A stretch of DNA of 64,000 bases from Hexactinellida sp. DTS-2022 (taxonomy: Eukaryota > Porifera > Hexactinellida), in contig JAPNXP010000008.1 in assembly GCA_028753945.1 (NCBI GenBank), positions 4,030,001 to 4,094,000 on the forward strand, read 5' to 3'. Below the pieces are notes generated by a model. It had not been told where the DNA came from. It saw only the letters and a list, made by a program, of their open reading frames with translations, and ran no database searches. Below are positions 23,301 through 35,300 of the stretch, in pieces (positions within the stretch are counted from its first letter, which is position 1; each line of letters begins with the position of its first letter). Both the position numbers and the translations under genes were made by a program.

Positions 23301-26235
23301 GCGTGTGAACTCCCCGAAAGGTGTGAAGCTTAATATCATATTGTTCTCCCAGTCCGTGCAGTGTATATTCCCGTCTCGGCTTATGGTGATAGCGCGTGGC
23401 GACACCATCTCCCCTGAGCCCTGTCCCATCCTGCAGAAGGAGTGGAGAGAGGGAATCCTGACCGCGTCCAGAGGGGACAGAGGATCGACAGGAGGAGACT
23501 TGTCGTTATGTTCTGTGATCTTAAGCGCAGCCTCAAGCTGATGGAGAGAAGACTCAATTGTTGTCGGCCACTGTAGGGTAACACAAACTTCAGATTTCTC
23601 TTCATTGTTGCCAATTTTTTTGGCGAATAAGCTGTTGATTCCAACCTGGAGACTGTTCTCCTTAATTAATTCATCAATCTTGCTTTTAAGACTGTTTAAT
23701 TCCTCAATTTTATCTCTCGTTGCCAGTTGTTTCTTGGCGTATTTCAAATCTATCTCGTCGAGCGATTCCATCATCTTATCTTCCAGCTGGTTAATGAAAC
23801 CTTTCAGAAACTGGAACTTGCACTTGATATAGTTCCGCACGGACTGTATGTTGTCTCTAAAGGAGAACTCCTCTCCCTCGCAAATCGTATTAGCACGCGA
23901 TCTCAAGGAATCTCTGCAACAGTCAACGCTCGACTGACGGGAAAATAAGTCTCTTATCTCATTTAAAGAACTGGATTTAGTTCTGAAATTAGAGCTGCTT
24001 GATGCTCCAAACTTTTTGTTATTATTATCCATCACAGCAAATTGTCAATTATAATGTAATGAATTACCTTTTTGTATATAACATATAGACGGTGTCTTTT
24101 ATACATCTACAAATGTAACCTTTGAGCCAGATGCATATTGCTGATAATTATAATAAATTTCCAAATTGGCTTTCAATTTGTGGCTGAAGGTTAATATGTT
24201 ATCTCAATCTATAAATCATTTGTATAGAGTTACACGTAAAATTATTTATTTATTCCAAATTATGTGCTTACTTTAAGAAAACAACAATTAGCAATACTCT
24301 CACTTTTCTTTGTGTAATACGTAATATTTATGAATATTATAACTACAGTATGTAAATACGAATTACCTTTGCTCTTGAAAACTATATACGGTTGTATTGT
24401 ACTGTGCAATAGACGAATAAGAATACACAATCTCTTACCATGAGAATCGTTGCCAGCAAACGTGTATTTCCACAGAACAATCTTCTGATTGTTGGTGCCG
24501 GCTGCTAGCAGAGACTTGATTGGGTTGTAAGCAACACAGGTAGCCACGTCTTCCATCGACAAGTTAAAGCTGCTCAGCTCTAGCATGTAATTACTGTTCT
24601 GTACCAAGTCCCAAATGCGGACTCCGTAATCTGCACTCGTCATTGCCAGCAGACCCATTCCTATCCACTCAAACTTGGCCATATCCGGTCTGCCACTCAG
24701 CTTAACACTTGTAGTCTCAGAGATAGCAGGACCTATCATAATCTGTTGTCAGAACAAGTGTACACTATGTTACATGCCAAACGCGTGAAATGTAACCGGG
24801 ATATATTATCCAAATACAGTAGAATACCAGGGAATCGTTCGCCTTATCCGGAATTCATATTAACTAATATCATTTGCATTGAAATGCTTTGAGGGGACTG
24901 AAATAGTCTTCGTATTAACCGGATTTTCGTATAAACAATGTTCGTACTAACGAGGTTCTACTGTACCTCACTACACACCTTCTACAATCTCGTGTATTGA
25001 CAGGAATAAGCTTTGAGTGATGGTGATGAGCTCAGATGCGTTTTCAGATAGGAATATTCTAAGCAGCATCTCCTGCTCCTGAACTAGCACAACATGATTA
25101 TCTGTGTTCTCATCGCAGAATACCACGTTGCCATCCCTGGTGCTAAGGTAGAGTTCCACATGTTCGCCAGAGCTCTACGGGTAATACTATACACTGAATA
25201 ACCAGCTTATATGTAATATGCACTCTGTCAGACATTAATTACCCTGGAACGCTCATTCTTCAATCCAGTGAAGTCGAAATCTAACAGATAGAGTCATAAT
25301 AGCAGACATGTGTCTTGTTAGTAACTAGTCACTGCATTCTACCTGAATTAGTTTCTGGTGTATAATCAGGAGAGTGTAGCAGGCAATGGGATATTGGCGA
25401 ATTCATTTCCAGCACTTTGATGGGCGTATTGATAAGGTGTCCGTGTTGTGTCACGTTCCACACAGACAACATTCCATTCTGATCTCCCGTAACCAACCTA
25501 CTCCCTCCAGAAGACCACCTATATGACAACACTCAAATACTGCATACATTAGTTGTCAGCACAGTTGCCTTACTCTAGCACTGTTATAGCAGCCTTGTGT
25601 GCAGAGGGGTTCTCAAAGAAGGCGTGCTCGGGCTCATTGAACAGAGACAGCTCTCCGCTCTCCCACCCGACCGCTACAACCTGCAAACAGAGCACACTCA
25701 ATACTGAATACTGTTATTCATAGTCCAGAGTACCAGACAATGTAGTGCTTATAGCAAGCTACTTCAGGTCTGATTATGAGAAGTTATTTTGTTAATTCAA
25801 CAGAAGATTTTACAATAAGCTAAGGCCAACACTTTTTCTAATTTAACTTTCGGCATTTTTATTTATTTTTAACAAAAAATCATCTTTGCGAAACCTGATT
25901 TTACTTGAAAGGTGTTAGCCGATGTATGAATAAGCCTTCACACAACCCCTACTTACGATCTACAGTTTGACAGCCTGGCTACTAACCTTGAGGAGAGGGT
26001 GCCACTTGATTAGCGAGGCCATACAGTGTCTCTGCATAGTAGCGTCCTCAATAAGCTCCCCCTCGTCTAGAAACACATTAACCACTCCTGCGGTTATTAT
26101 TCCCCCCGGCTGGATAAACTCTGTTTTCGATGAGACGGCTAAAAGCGCGAATGTGTTATGCCACGCGGTCTGTTCGTGGCTGGAAATCTGTTGGTGAGAA
26201 GAGGTTTGTATTTCGAAGTCGAAGTATACAGACAT
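16141..26235 (-). CDS. IFT140: IFT140, intraflagellar transport complex A subunit
   Basis: IFT-A core subunit for retrograde ciliary transport and for import of membrane proteins into cilia. Exons: 26235-25987, 25680-25574, 25518-25343, 25174-24979, 24742-24439, (gap), about 22252-22017, 21927-21699, 21550-21290, 21085-20942, 20884-20641, 20393-20221, 20067-19834, 19186-19029, 18826-18612, 18343-18034, 17805-17611, 17554-17089, 16844-16550, 16352-16141. The N-terminus ([34 protein letters not shown]) starts the WD40 propellers. [53 protein letters not shown] and [16 protein letters not shown] are near-identical to animal IFT140 TPR segments. Exon 20393-20221 encodes a run of 17 Asn. The exon around 22252 does not join 24439 in phase, so a small exon is probably missing between them. 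A same-strand gene is nested in that intron. Confidence 0.95.
16375..16519. mobile_element. MITE, family B, degraded copy
   Basis: IFT140 intron. It begins TACAGTAGAACCTCAGCTCAG and ends with ACTAATCTACTGTA. Internal words CCGGATAAGGCGAACAAATT match the other family B copies in inverted form. Confidence 0.6.
17818..17995. mobile_element. MITE, family B
   Basis: IFT140 intron. It begins TACAGTAACACCAGGGGACC, contains GGCTTATCCGGACTTCGTAT and CGGTGTCATTTGTATTGAAA, and ends ACTAACGAGGTTCTACTGT. Confidence 0.75.
19202..19306. mobile_element. MITE, family B, short copy
   Basis: IFT140 intron. It begins TACAGTAGTGTTCTCTTAAT and contains CCAATGGACGGTCCATATCT, as in the copy at 26573. It ends GTACTAACGAGGTTCTACTG TA. 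A second AATAACA-rich repeat resembling 33868-34010 follows directly. Confidence 0.75.
20269..20322 (-). repeat. Trinucleotide repeat coding poly-asparagine in IFT140
   Basis: The plus strand reads (TTG)n/(TTA)n, so the minus strand gives AAC/AAT codons for 17 Asn between GEESEASQ and IARRPLKDF in an otherwise conserved IFT140 exon. The array is nearly pure, so its length probably varies. Confidence 0.9.
20436..20628. mobile_element. MITE with long inverted ends and an internal tandem duplication
   Basis: IFT140 intron 20394-20640. The ends are inverted copies of each other: ACAGGTAAACCTCCCAAAGC on the left and GCTTTGGGAGGTTTACCTGT on the right. Inside, a unit of about 67 bp (starting CCTCCCAAAGCGGCAACCTC and ending GATGGGTGCCGCTTTGGGAG) occurs twice, separated by TTTTACCTTACGAGCAA. 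Confidence 0.85.
22587..24035 (-). CDS. NHL-repeat protein nested inside an IFT140 intron
   Basis: Intronless, 482 residues, wholly inside the large IFT140 intron and on the same strand. Residues about 80-165 are predicted coiled coil ([18 protein letters not shown] onward). From about residue 215 there is an NHL beta-propeller: [49 protein letters not shown] and [14 protein letters not shown]. This is the coiled-coil plus NHL layout of TRIM2/3/32/71-type proteins, but the RING and B-box are absent, so ubiquitin-ligase activity is not expected from this chain. NHL propellers bind RNA or proteins. Candidates are a TRIM-NHL derivative or an independent NHL adaptor. Confidence 0.88.
   Translation of the reverse strand: MMDNNNKKFGASSSSNFRTKSSSLNEIRDLFSRQSSVDCCRDSLRSRANTICEGEEFSFRDNIQSVRNYIKCKFQFLKGFINQLEDKMMESLDEIDLKYAKKQLATRDKIEELNSLKSKIDELIKENSLQVGINSLFAKKIGNNEEKSEVCVTLQWPTTIESSLHQLEAALKITEHNDKSPPVDPLSPLDAVRIPSLHSFCRMGQGSGEMVSPRAITISRDGNIHCTDWENNMILSFTPFGEFTRAITDVKHPYGVEAHRDKLYVTEANNSFLKVGKVGNHACIKSFDLSGRLIAKAGKWGSAEGCFKSPSGITVHEISETQSELFVCDTENNRLQIFSNDLQFIRVFVQGKVKQPDDVKVRNSQVYVLDKRSPCLHIFSLAGDSLANIISRGPGRDVESSFFFTLDASGCIVLGDHDRHCLKIFTPTGRLARCIGRPNSKTGEFCLPLGIAYSPNDQMAVVSLRQTGCIQLFTINMSVFSL
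24815..24965. mobile_element. MITE, family B
   Basis: IFT140 intron between exons 4 and 5. It begins TACAGTAGAATACCAGGGAA, contains GCCTTATCCGGAATTCATAT and ATCATTTGCATTGAAATGCT, and ends ACTAACGAGGTTCTACTGTA. Confidence 0.8.
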
Positions 26236-26352
26236 TCTAACTAGCCTGTTGAGAGAAGTTTATACGAATAGTAACTATTAATTATACATCATACGGTAAT
26301 AATAGGAATAAAAATATTAATTATGAAAATAATATTTGAGTTTGGTATTAAG

Positions 26353-29300
26353 TTAGTCAGGTTGTTGCGCCTTCTTTAAGAAGTCCGAATAAGCGAGGAG
26401 AGTTTTGTAAATGAGAAGATACTGGTCCTTTGTCTGCACCATGCCGCCTCGGTCTTGCCGAATCAGAGATACTATCTTTAGGAGGTCTGCTCGCCCTTTC
26501 TTCTCCAGCTCGTGCATACCAACGTCAACCGCTATGAACACTCCTGTTCGTCCTATTCCTACAGAAACAATGTACAGTGGAACCTCGTTAATACGAATAC
26601 CAACGGACGGTAAAATCTGTTCGCTTTATCCGGAGTTGGTATTGGCCGGAGTACCCATTGAATAGCTATTGTAAGGACCTGATTTTGTCGAACTGTTTGT
26701 TCGTATTAACCGTGTTCATACTAACGAGGTTCTACTGTATATCTCTACATGAGGGTATCTAAATCTTATTATCTTCAAATTGATAATTATAATTATTATT
26801 ACCAATAAATATTTTATTGGTTTTCATGTACTTTGGTGTACTGACGATTTTGTATAAGAGCATGGGTTAATTCAATTGCATTACATAGCAAGCATTTCTA
26901 CTGTTTTTGTGCTTATGACTCTTTATGAATCATAACTAATTTCTGAATTAAATATTTGTAAATTAAGCAATTAATAATGACTTAATATTTCCATATAGGC
27001 CACTATGTGCTGTGTTTATCCTTCCTTATATAACACAATACCTGAAGAGCAGTGCATCAGAACTGGACTCTGGCTGTTCCTAGCGTAAGTCCGGCTGTCC
27101 AGAAGGAGACCTATTATCGAAATGCCGGTCTCGGGAATACCGTAATCCGGCCACTGTTTGAACCAAAAGTGGTTAACCTCTCGTACCTCTTTGTTCTAAC
27201 AAATACTATTGAATTACTATACGAATTTTATTAAGCACTAATGTGTCCTAATTACGTGCTTCTGTATCAGTTCTTAGTTTGATTTTGAATCGTGACAGGA
27301 TGTAGTAAGATTTGTAGTCCTTATCGCAAGCAGTGACCTCCAGCTCTCCGAAAATAGCATTTTCAGATACATCCTGGTCTGGCCAGTAGTGGGTGCACTT
27401 GTGGACACCGCGTTCTACCAATTCTGTCAGCATAAGAATAACTTCACAACGTTGCTCCCTAATAGGAATCTGCCCATGAACATTCCAATTAATTAGATTT
27501 AGTCGGATTAGTAAGAATTGCTAAAGATTGAAGGTAGCTTTTGAAAATTACTCGATTGCTTAAGAAATGTAGATTTCAAGTTGCTTTGAGCCAATTTGAT
27601 GCATAAGTGTCCTCTAAAGCGATTTAACAAATACTTGAGAGTTTATAGTCTAGCTACGTGCGTGCTGCTTGCATTGTTGAATTAAATTAGTTTAATGAAA
27701 GTACAATCATAGTAGTAGTGTTATTTTCCTAGCAATTTTCAGAACTGATTTAATGTTCTTATAACCGCCATAAATTATATAGTGTATATAGCAACCGTTT
27801 TCCAGTAGAATGTTCTTATATCCGACATGTTCTTATAACCAGTGTTCTAATATCCGGCATATACTGTAGTGTATATGTGAGATAGGAAGCTAGTTGTAAC
27901 CTTATAAACTCACCAAATCATTCTCCAGAATTCATCCATTGTGTTGTACATAGGCCCCTGTGTGGCGATGTAAGCTCGACTCATCATATTGTAGCCCCTG
28001 ACAAAGCTAGCGTTTATGTAGTCAGAAGTGGGCATGTTGTACTTGAGGAAGAGAGGGACCCGGCTGTGAGGGGGCGGGAGCACGTTCGGGTACCGATTCT
28101 TGGCCTCAGTTCCTGGCGGCATCTCATCCACTGGAGCATAACACAATAATCTGTAGCAGAGAGTGTGTGAATACGAATACATACCTGACACTAGATTGTT
28201 AGGGAGTGCATCGAACTCTAGGTGTATGGTGTAGGGAGGAGTCTCCAACAGCAGGTCCCGGATCTGCTCGGGAGAGAGCGGCCGGGACATTATGCGGGCG
28301 CGCGGCTTGAAGAGCGGGATCTCACTGGCGCTACTCTTCCCGTGGAAACTCGCAGATTCGCTCTTAACACTGCCAGCTCGCTCTGGGTTAACATCCATAG
28401 AACTACATTAAATAAACAGTCATACCATAGCCTACTATGGTCATACGTACATTAATACAGTAGAGTCTCGTTAATACGGATAAAGCGAATATCGGTTAAG
28501 GAACCGATATTCGCTTTATCCGTATTAAGTTAAATTTCCCTAGTTATACAGTAGCATTCAAATGACTTCGGTTAATACGAATTCCGAATAATACGAACAA
28601 ATTTCGACGGTCCCCTCGTGTTTATATTAACGACAGTCTACTGTTTATAGTATTTGCAAAAGCAAATTGTTAAACCTTTTCCGCGGCATGCTTGAGCCTG
28701 GTCTTGTGATCCTCGTTCTTCTCTCGGTTAGCATTGGCGCTACTTCGTCGTAAAACTCAGACTCGTTTTCACTCTCAATATTCTCGCTTTCCGTCTTTTT
28801 AGCAGCGAATAGAATCTTCAATTGCGTGTGAGTGCACAGCAAGAGAATAACCAGAGAAATGCAAACAGCGGCTGCCACGAATGAAAACGCGTTAGAATCC
28901 AGTCCAAGAGAAATACTGTCTATTGAGCTGTACTCTATAGAGCCATGCTATTAAACTAATATGTATGTACAGTCTATATAACTCTCTTATTAGCTGTATA
29001 CCTGTAAGTGCTACTTCAACTAGGTAGGTAAACAGTTGTCTCAGCTCAGATTGGTATAGCATAGATCGTATTTGAAGCGGGTTAATCTCATTCCTATCGA
29101 TCTCAAAGCTAACCTCTATATAACCGTCCACACTTGATATTGTGCCTATCGGGGCCTTGTGGTCCAGCCCCCGAGAAATAGCAGACAGGAATCCCTGCAC
29201 ATCTCCGTTGGTTAGCGAGTATAGTGTGGCGTAGGAGAAAGTGAATTTGAGTGTGACAAGCACAAAGTTAGAAGTTGGAGTTGGAGTTGTCATAGGTGTG

Positions 29301-32300
29301 CGAGTGGTGCTTTGGTATGTTGTGTCAGTAGATTGTGTTGTAGATGTAGTAGCAGGTATAACTAGGGAGTAGTGTGAGTAACCAAACAATTAATTACTAA
29401 TTTGTACACTAATTCCTTCACGAGTAAATAGTCAAGTTCAGTTTTTGTATGAATAGTTGTTTTACTTTGCTACATTTGTCCTACCTGTTTGACAGAGTAG
29501 TTGAGTAATCTCAGATTCGTTATTCTGAGCTTCTGCAATAGACTGAAACGCCAGATAATTATCCTCAGCATCTCCAGTAGCTATAGCTCTCAGCTGGGTC
29601 TCATTCACACCGGAACCAAACCCGATGACAACAACCCTAACCCCCCTCTCCCTCTCCAGCTGTTCACTCAAACTAGCTAATGTCTCTATCTCCACAGAGC
29701 TACTCTGAGAGCCTAGCGTAAGATACACAACGAGAGATTGTGTGCTGCTTTTCGCAGTGAAGACGTTGCTCAATAGGAATTCTAGAGGCGAAGTTAGGTT
29801 TGTATTTCCGCCTGGAAATGTAGCTGATTCTAACTGAGTTATAACGGCACTGAAGTCTGCAGTTAGGTCAGTATAGCTGACAACATCCTCTGCGTACACA
29901 AGGTACCCAACCCTGTTGCCAATGGTACCGGCCGGATAGTTGAATCGGTCTATCAGACCTAGGGTTAGGCTTAGTTCTTCAGAGAATCTAGTTGGACCCA
30001 CAATGCTGCTACCATCAATCACAAAGTACATGTCCATTTGAATGATGCAGTCAGGACCTGTAAATGTGTGTCTGTTAAAATTCGTTTGGATTGTTTACAA
30101 TAAAAGTTATCGTAATAGCAAGTCGCATTTGTACGAGATTTTCTTGCTACTTGTATATTGGCGAATATTACATTAGAGGAACATATTTATCATTAAATGC
30201 TATTAGACGAGTTGTTATAAGTAATAACCGAGCTCTACCTTAGTATATTGCATTGAGGAACATATTTAGCATTAAATGCTATTAGGCGAGTTGTTATAAG
30301 TAATAACCGAGCTCTACCTTAGTATATTGCATTGAGGAACATATTTATCATTAAATGCTATTAGGCGAGTTGTTATAAGTAATAACCGAGCTCTACCTTA
30401 GTATATTGCATTGAGGAACATAATTAGCATTAAATGCTATGAGTCAAATTGCTAATAGGCGAACTCTACTATATATTGCGACTAGCTTACTGATAATACA
30501 GTTGTGTCCCTCAGTAATATTAACTCCTTTCTCGCAACCACAACTGAGGTTGTAGAACGCCTGTTGCGTTTGTCGCGGAGATAGCGAGCACTGAGCCAAC
30601 AGAGGACAGACGCAGAATAGAATCGCGGGAGAGAGATCCCTGCTGATCAGTCCAGTGGTCAGGTCTGTTGCGTGGAAACTAATGCCAAACTCCCCGATTT
30701 CCTGAGTAATACATCCCGTGAGCTTATACACCTCGTCAGAGAAGGAGAGCACGGAATCTCTGATCGGAGAAGACACGTGCAGACTCATAGGGTGGGAGTG
30801 TAGGCTGACAGCAGTCAGGGAGTAGGAGAACTCTTTTCTTGTGCTGATAACCAACACAGGAGAACCAATCAGATAGGGTGGGTACGTGTCTAGATTAATA
30901 CACTGTACTAAATATTCTATACTTTATTATGGGATTAATTCTGCTATAATTAATTATCAAATACTACTACTTACTTATTTCCAATTCTGTCTCAATACTA
31001 ATGAGAGAGATATCTCTACTCGAGTTAGCTAGTCGCTCCTGTCCAGTTAACAGCTGATCGAACAAGCAAGCTCTCCTCTCCCTGCACTGCTCTAGTAGCT
31101 CAGGGGAGACTCCGGCTGAGAGGAGCTCGTCTATGAATGCTGTAGACTCAAAGTCAGTTGGGCTACAAACATGAAATAATATAAGAACAGTGAATGCCGG
31201 ATATAATAACATTGTCGGGAAATGCATTTAATGTTCTTATAACCGAGATAAATTATATAAGGGGTATATGGCAACCGTTTCCATTATAATGTTCTTATAA
31301 CCGCTGTTCTTATATCCGGCATCTACTGTATTATTAATGTCAAATCGAGGGTCAACTTTACACTTTAAAAATCTAATCAATAAGTAATGATGCATTAAAT
31401 AATAAGAATCTCACTTGTAAGTTGAATAGTTTCCTGTATCGTATACCATTAAGGATTCATCCTCTGCTATTCTCCACGACTCAGCAAACCCCTCCTTCTC
31501 TCTGTCTGTCACATTCGGAGACAGGAGAGTCCCATTCCGCATCAACAGGTCATTGCTAGCATCTCCGTCCCACTGACCGATTAGACCCCGAGTCCTGTTA
31601 TAGCAGATCTCTCTCGGAAATGTCATTTTAAAGTTAAGAACCTTGTTTAGAGCCCATACTCTGAGCGACACTCCGAAAGAGAACTTGAGACTGTAGCTCT
31701 CTACCTAATTGCATCTTATATAACAAACTAGAGCTCATAAGGGCATATAGCATATGGCATATGCATAGTACCCAACAACTCACGTCTGAGAGGTTAGTGA
31801 GCAACAGACAGCCTGCAGCTAGCTCCTGGCTTGTCAGTGCTATCTCAGTGTTGTTGAGGTATAGCACGAGTTTTGTCTTGTCGGAAGACAAACTGATAAA
31901 TACGCTAGAACCACAGATCGATTCTGATAGAGAGATAGCAGTGAAGGATGAGAGGTTAAATCCTTGTACAAATTCAGTGCGAACTTGTACTTGTATTGGA
32001 CATGGAGCAACAGTATTCATCAACCAATACTCTCCTATGTAAAGCGATATAAGTTAATTGAAAGTCAATTTGATAAACAGTGAACAAACCCAGTCCATTG
32101 ACTCTGTACTGTTTGCTATCCGCTGTAATAACATGAGCCAGATTAAAGCCCCACACGAATCCAGTAGGTGTATACTGACTACAGTTGTTGCTGGCTCTAT
32201 TAGAGAAGTATTTGTGACAGGAGTCTGAGAGGAGACAGCAGTTCTCATAGGCCCTGTGCTCTGTATAGCTCTCTGCAGCCGGTATAGCGCTCCCTCGGAA

Positions 32301-35300
32301 TATCCCGTCTGTTATGAGTGCCATCTGTCGCTTGGAGTAGCAGCACCTAACAACTGGTTACAGTAGACTCTCGATAGTAAGAGCGACATATCGGTTAAGG
32401 AGTACAAGGTTTAATTCCCCTAGCATATGCGAATGCATGCAAGTGACTCCGGTTAATACGAATTCCGGATAATACGAACATATTTCGATTGTCCCCTGGT
32501 GTTCTATTAACGAGAGTATACTGTATATTTAAACGAGCGTTCCTAAGTAGGATAAAGGTTCTGTTGCTGTACAAATATATATCCATACCTTTGGTTGGGT
32601 CCAGCATACTCAAATATAGAAACATAGCACTCAGTATCTGATATTCGAGGAGAGAACTCATCCCTTCCGAACCTCTCATCGGCAGCTGCCTGTGGCAGGG
32701 CACAGGGACACGCGGGAGCTCTCACCTCCAGTCTGCTGGCGCTCTGATGCCAGCCGGCACACAGCTGATCTGCTGTTGATATCTCGGGCAGGGAGTAGCT
32801 CACGTTGTAGCCAACAACTGTAAGCTCATCCCCACCTATGGAAATGTAATAAAAGTAGATTATATTGATATTATAACTTGTACAGTAGAACCTGCGTAAT
32901 CTGACCCTCTATAAACCGGAATCCTTCTTAATCCAATACAAACTTCCTGTCCCATTGAGCGTTGTATAATAGAAATTCACTATATAAACCGAGATTCTCC
33001 TTAACCCGACAGATTTTCCTGTCCCAACCAGTGTTGGATTAGGCAGGTTCTGCTGTATAACTACTAACTAGTGAGATCTATCTGGTGGGCATTTGGTGTG
33101 CGAGATAGAGGGTGTGTCTGCGAGAGAGTAGAAGCAGCTGAGAAGCCGATCAGAGGATCGTTACCCAGCACGTGGGACCAACTCATGTCCCCTCGCTTGT
33201 ACCCAAACAGAGCGTAGGTGCTCGTGTGGTCTGTCACCAGGCCCAGCTGGAATGAGTTCTCTCTAAATGCCTGCGTCTGTCCGCCTGCATGCGGCCGCAC
33301 GCGCGACCAGGTGGCCACCAGCAGAGAGCTCGCTACGAAGGACACGGGAGCGCCGGCGCTCTGAATCGCCAGCTGAGTGGCGTTGTGTAGGATCTGGGAA
33401 TGCGAGTCAGCGTAGAGCTGGTAGAAGAGACTGCCGTGGGAAGAGTAGTCAACGTCAGACCAGAACGGAGCCAGTATGGAGAGGTCTATAGTAAAGTCAG
33501 TACACTACTTGCTAAGCTTAGCAGTAGCATTGTACCTTGTAAACCGGAGCCAGCTCCCAACGCCTGCACGTCCCAATAGTGAAACGGTTTGTCGAAGGAG
33601 AGGACCCCGAGAGGGGACAGGTAGACAACTGAGGAGAGGCGGCTTCCGATCGGAACCTTCTGCTTAAAGGAGACAGCGGGGGACTGAGCGTACGTACCGT
33701 GTGGGACTAGCGAGTCCCCTGGTGTTATGCCGAATGGGAACATTATTATATTAGTGTCAGCAGCCGCCAGTGTGTGTAGTGTAATCGGAATACTGTATTC
33801 GCTATAACCAAATGTGTTCTCTCCTGATATCTTTACCTAAGTGAATTATATTCAATAATACATTACAGTGGTGTTCGTCTAATAGCAATCGCTCTAATAA
33901 CAATATTATAATAATAATAATATTAATTATGTTCCTCTGATAGCAAGTTCGCCTATTAGCAAGCAAATTTCGTGCAAACTTTGCTCTTAATAAGTGAACA
34001 CCATTATTCGGAAAAACTAATATTAATCTCAAACCTTGTAAAATGAATCTGATGCTAGACTTGACAAGTTGTAACTGTAGCTAGAAACTTGTGTGTTTAC
34101 AGAAGAAGTAATGAGCGCTATTTCTTTTCCACTTAAATCTGTCAAATTAAGTGTAAATTGAATTACATTTTGTATTCCCGCGAAACAAGTAACTCTGTTT
34201 GTCCATTCTATCTCAGCCCAAGTTTCGCCCAACTCACGGACTTTCACACCTTCAGGGATACAGGGTGGGGCTAATAGAACCACACTTGTCGAGTTCTCTC
34301 TCCGCCCCAATAAGTTGCTACCAACACAAGTCAGTTTGTTAATTGGATTCTGAATGTTGTGAATGGAAATGGATACCGTGACTTGAGCAGCTTCAGTAGC
34401 ATAACCATCAGTCATATCTAGGTAGTATTTGATTGTATAATAATATTTCTAAATAGAATAGTAATATGCGCTAATTTTAAGATATTTACCAGGGTTTATT
34501 CTTAATATCTCCAATATTTCTATATTGAGTGGAGAGTGTTCAATAGCATTTCCATCAATTTGCCATGTGAGTAGTTGTATGGGGAATCCAGTTCCTATAC
34601 AGTGTATCTGTAAACTGCCTCCGATCTCGACTCCCAGCTGACTCCCTGAGTTGGTGGAGGAAATAATATTTAATTGGAGACTGACTTGAGAGAATAGTTG
34701 CACTGTTGCAGAGTTACTGCGTAAAGTGCTTATATGATCTGTGAGGTGAGAACTGCAGGTGTATACTCCGGATAGACTTAGAGATGTTCCGGTTATTGTC
34801 AATACTCCGTTGTTGTTACTCAAGCCATACCCACTTGTCTACAAATAACCATTTATACAACAAAATGTGTCAATAAACACTATATTCATTTCTACCTGTG
34901 AGTGTATACTTTCTATGTTTCCAGACCTCCCAACAAACTCCCAATAGTACTCCGCTTGAAGAGAACTGTTACTTAAATGCGCAAAACAGTACAGGGTTGA
35001 GTACAAGTTGTTATGAGCTTGAGGAATGTAATTAATTGTGACTGAACTAATCAGGTACACGGTAGGAACTAGTAGACATGAGTGGTTAGAAGCGCCGTAG
35101 AACGTATTATTCACCTCGCAGCAGTAGTAATCGTTGGTATTGTCTCGCAGTGTAGTTATGTACTGAGCTGTCACTGCTACAATCTCATCTTGCAAACGCC
35201 AATTGAAGGTCGCATTTTGACTTGGTTCTACCGAGCAGTTAAATAACACTTCTTCTCCAGCATAAACATAATTAGGTACGTGCACGCTGATAAATAATGT

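Noticed and set aside
27052..27234. 60-codon plus-strand frame
   Set aside because: The minus strand here encodes the WPD loop and HCSSG of the second phosphatase, so this frame is a shadow.
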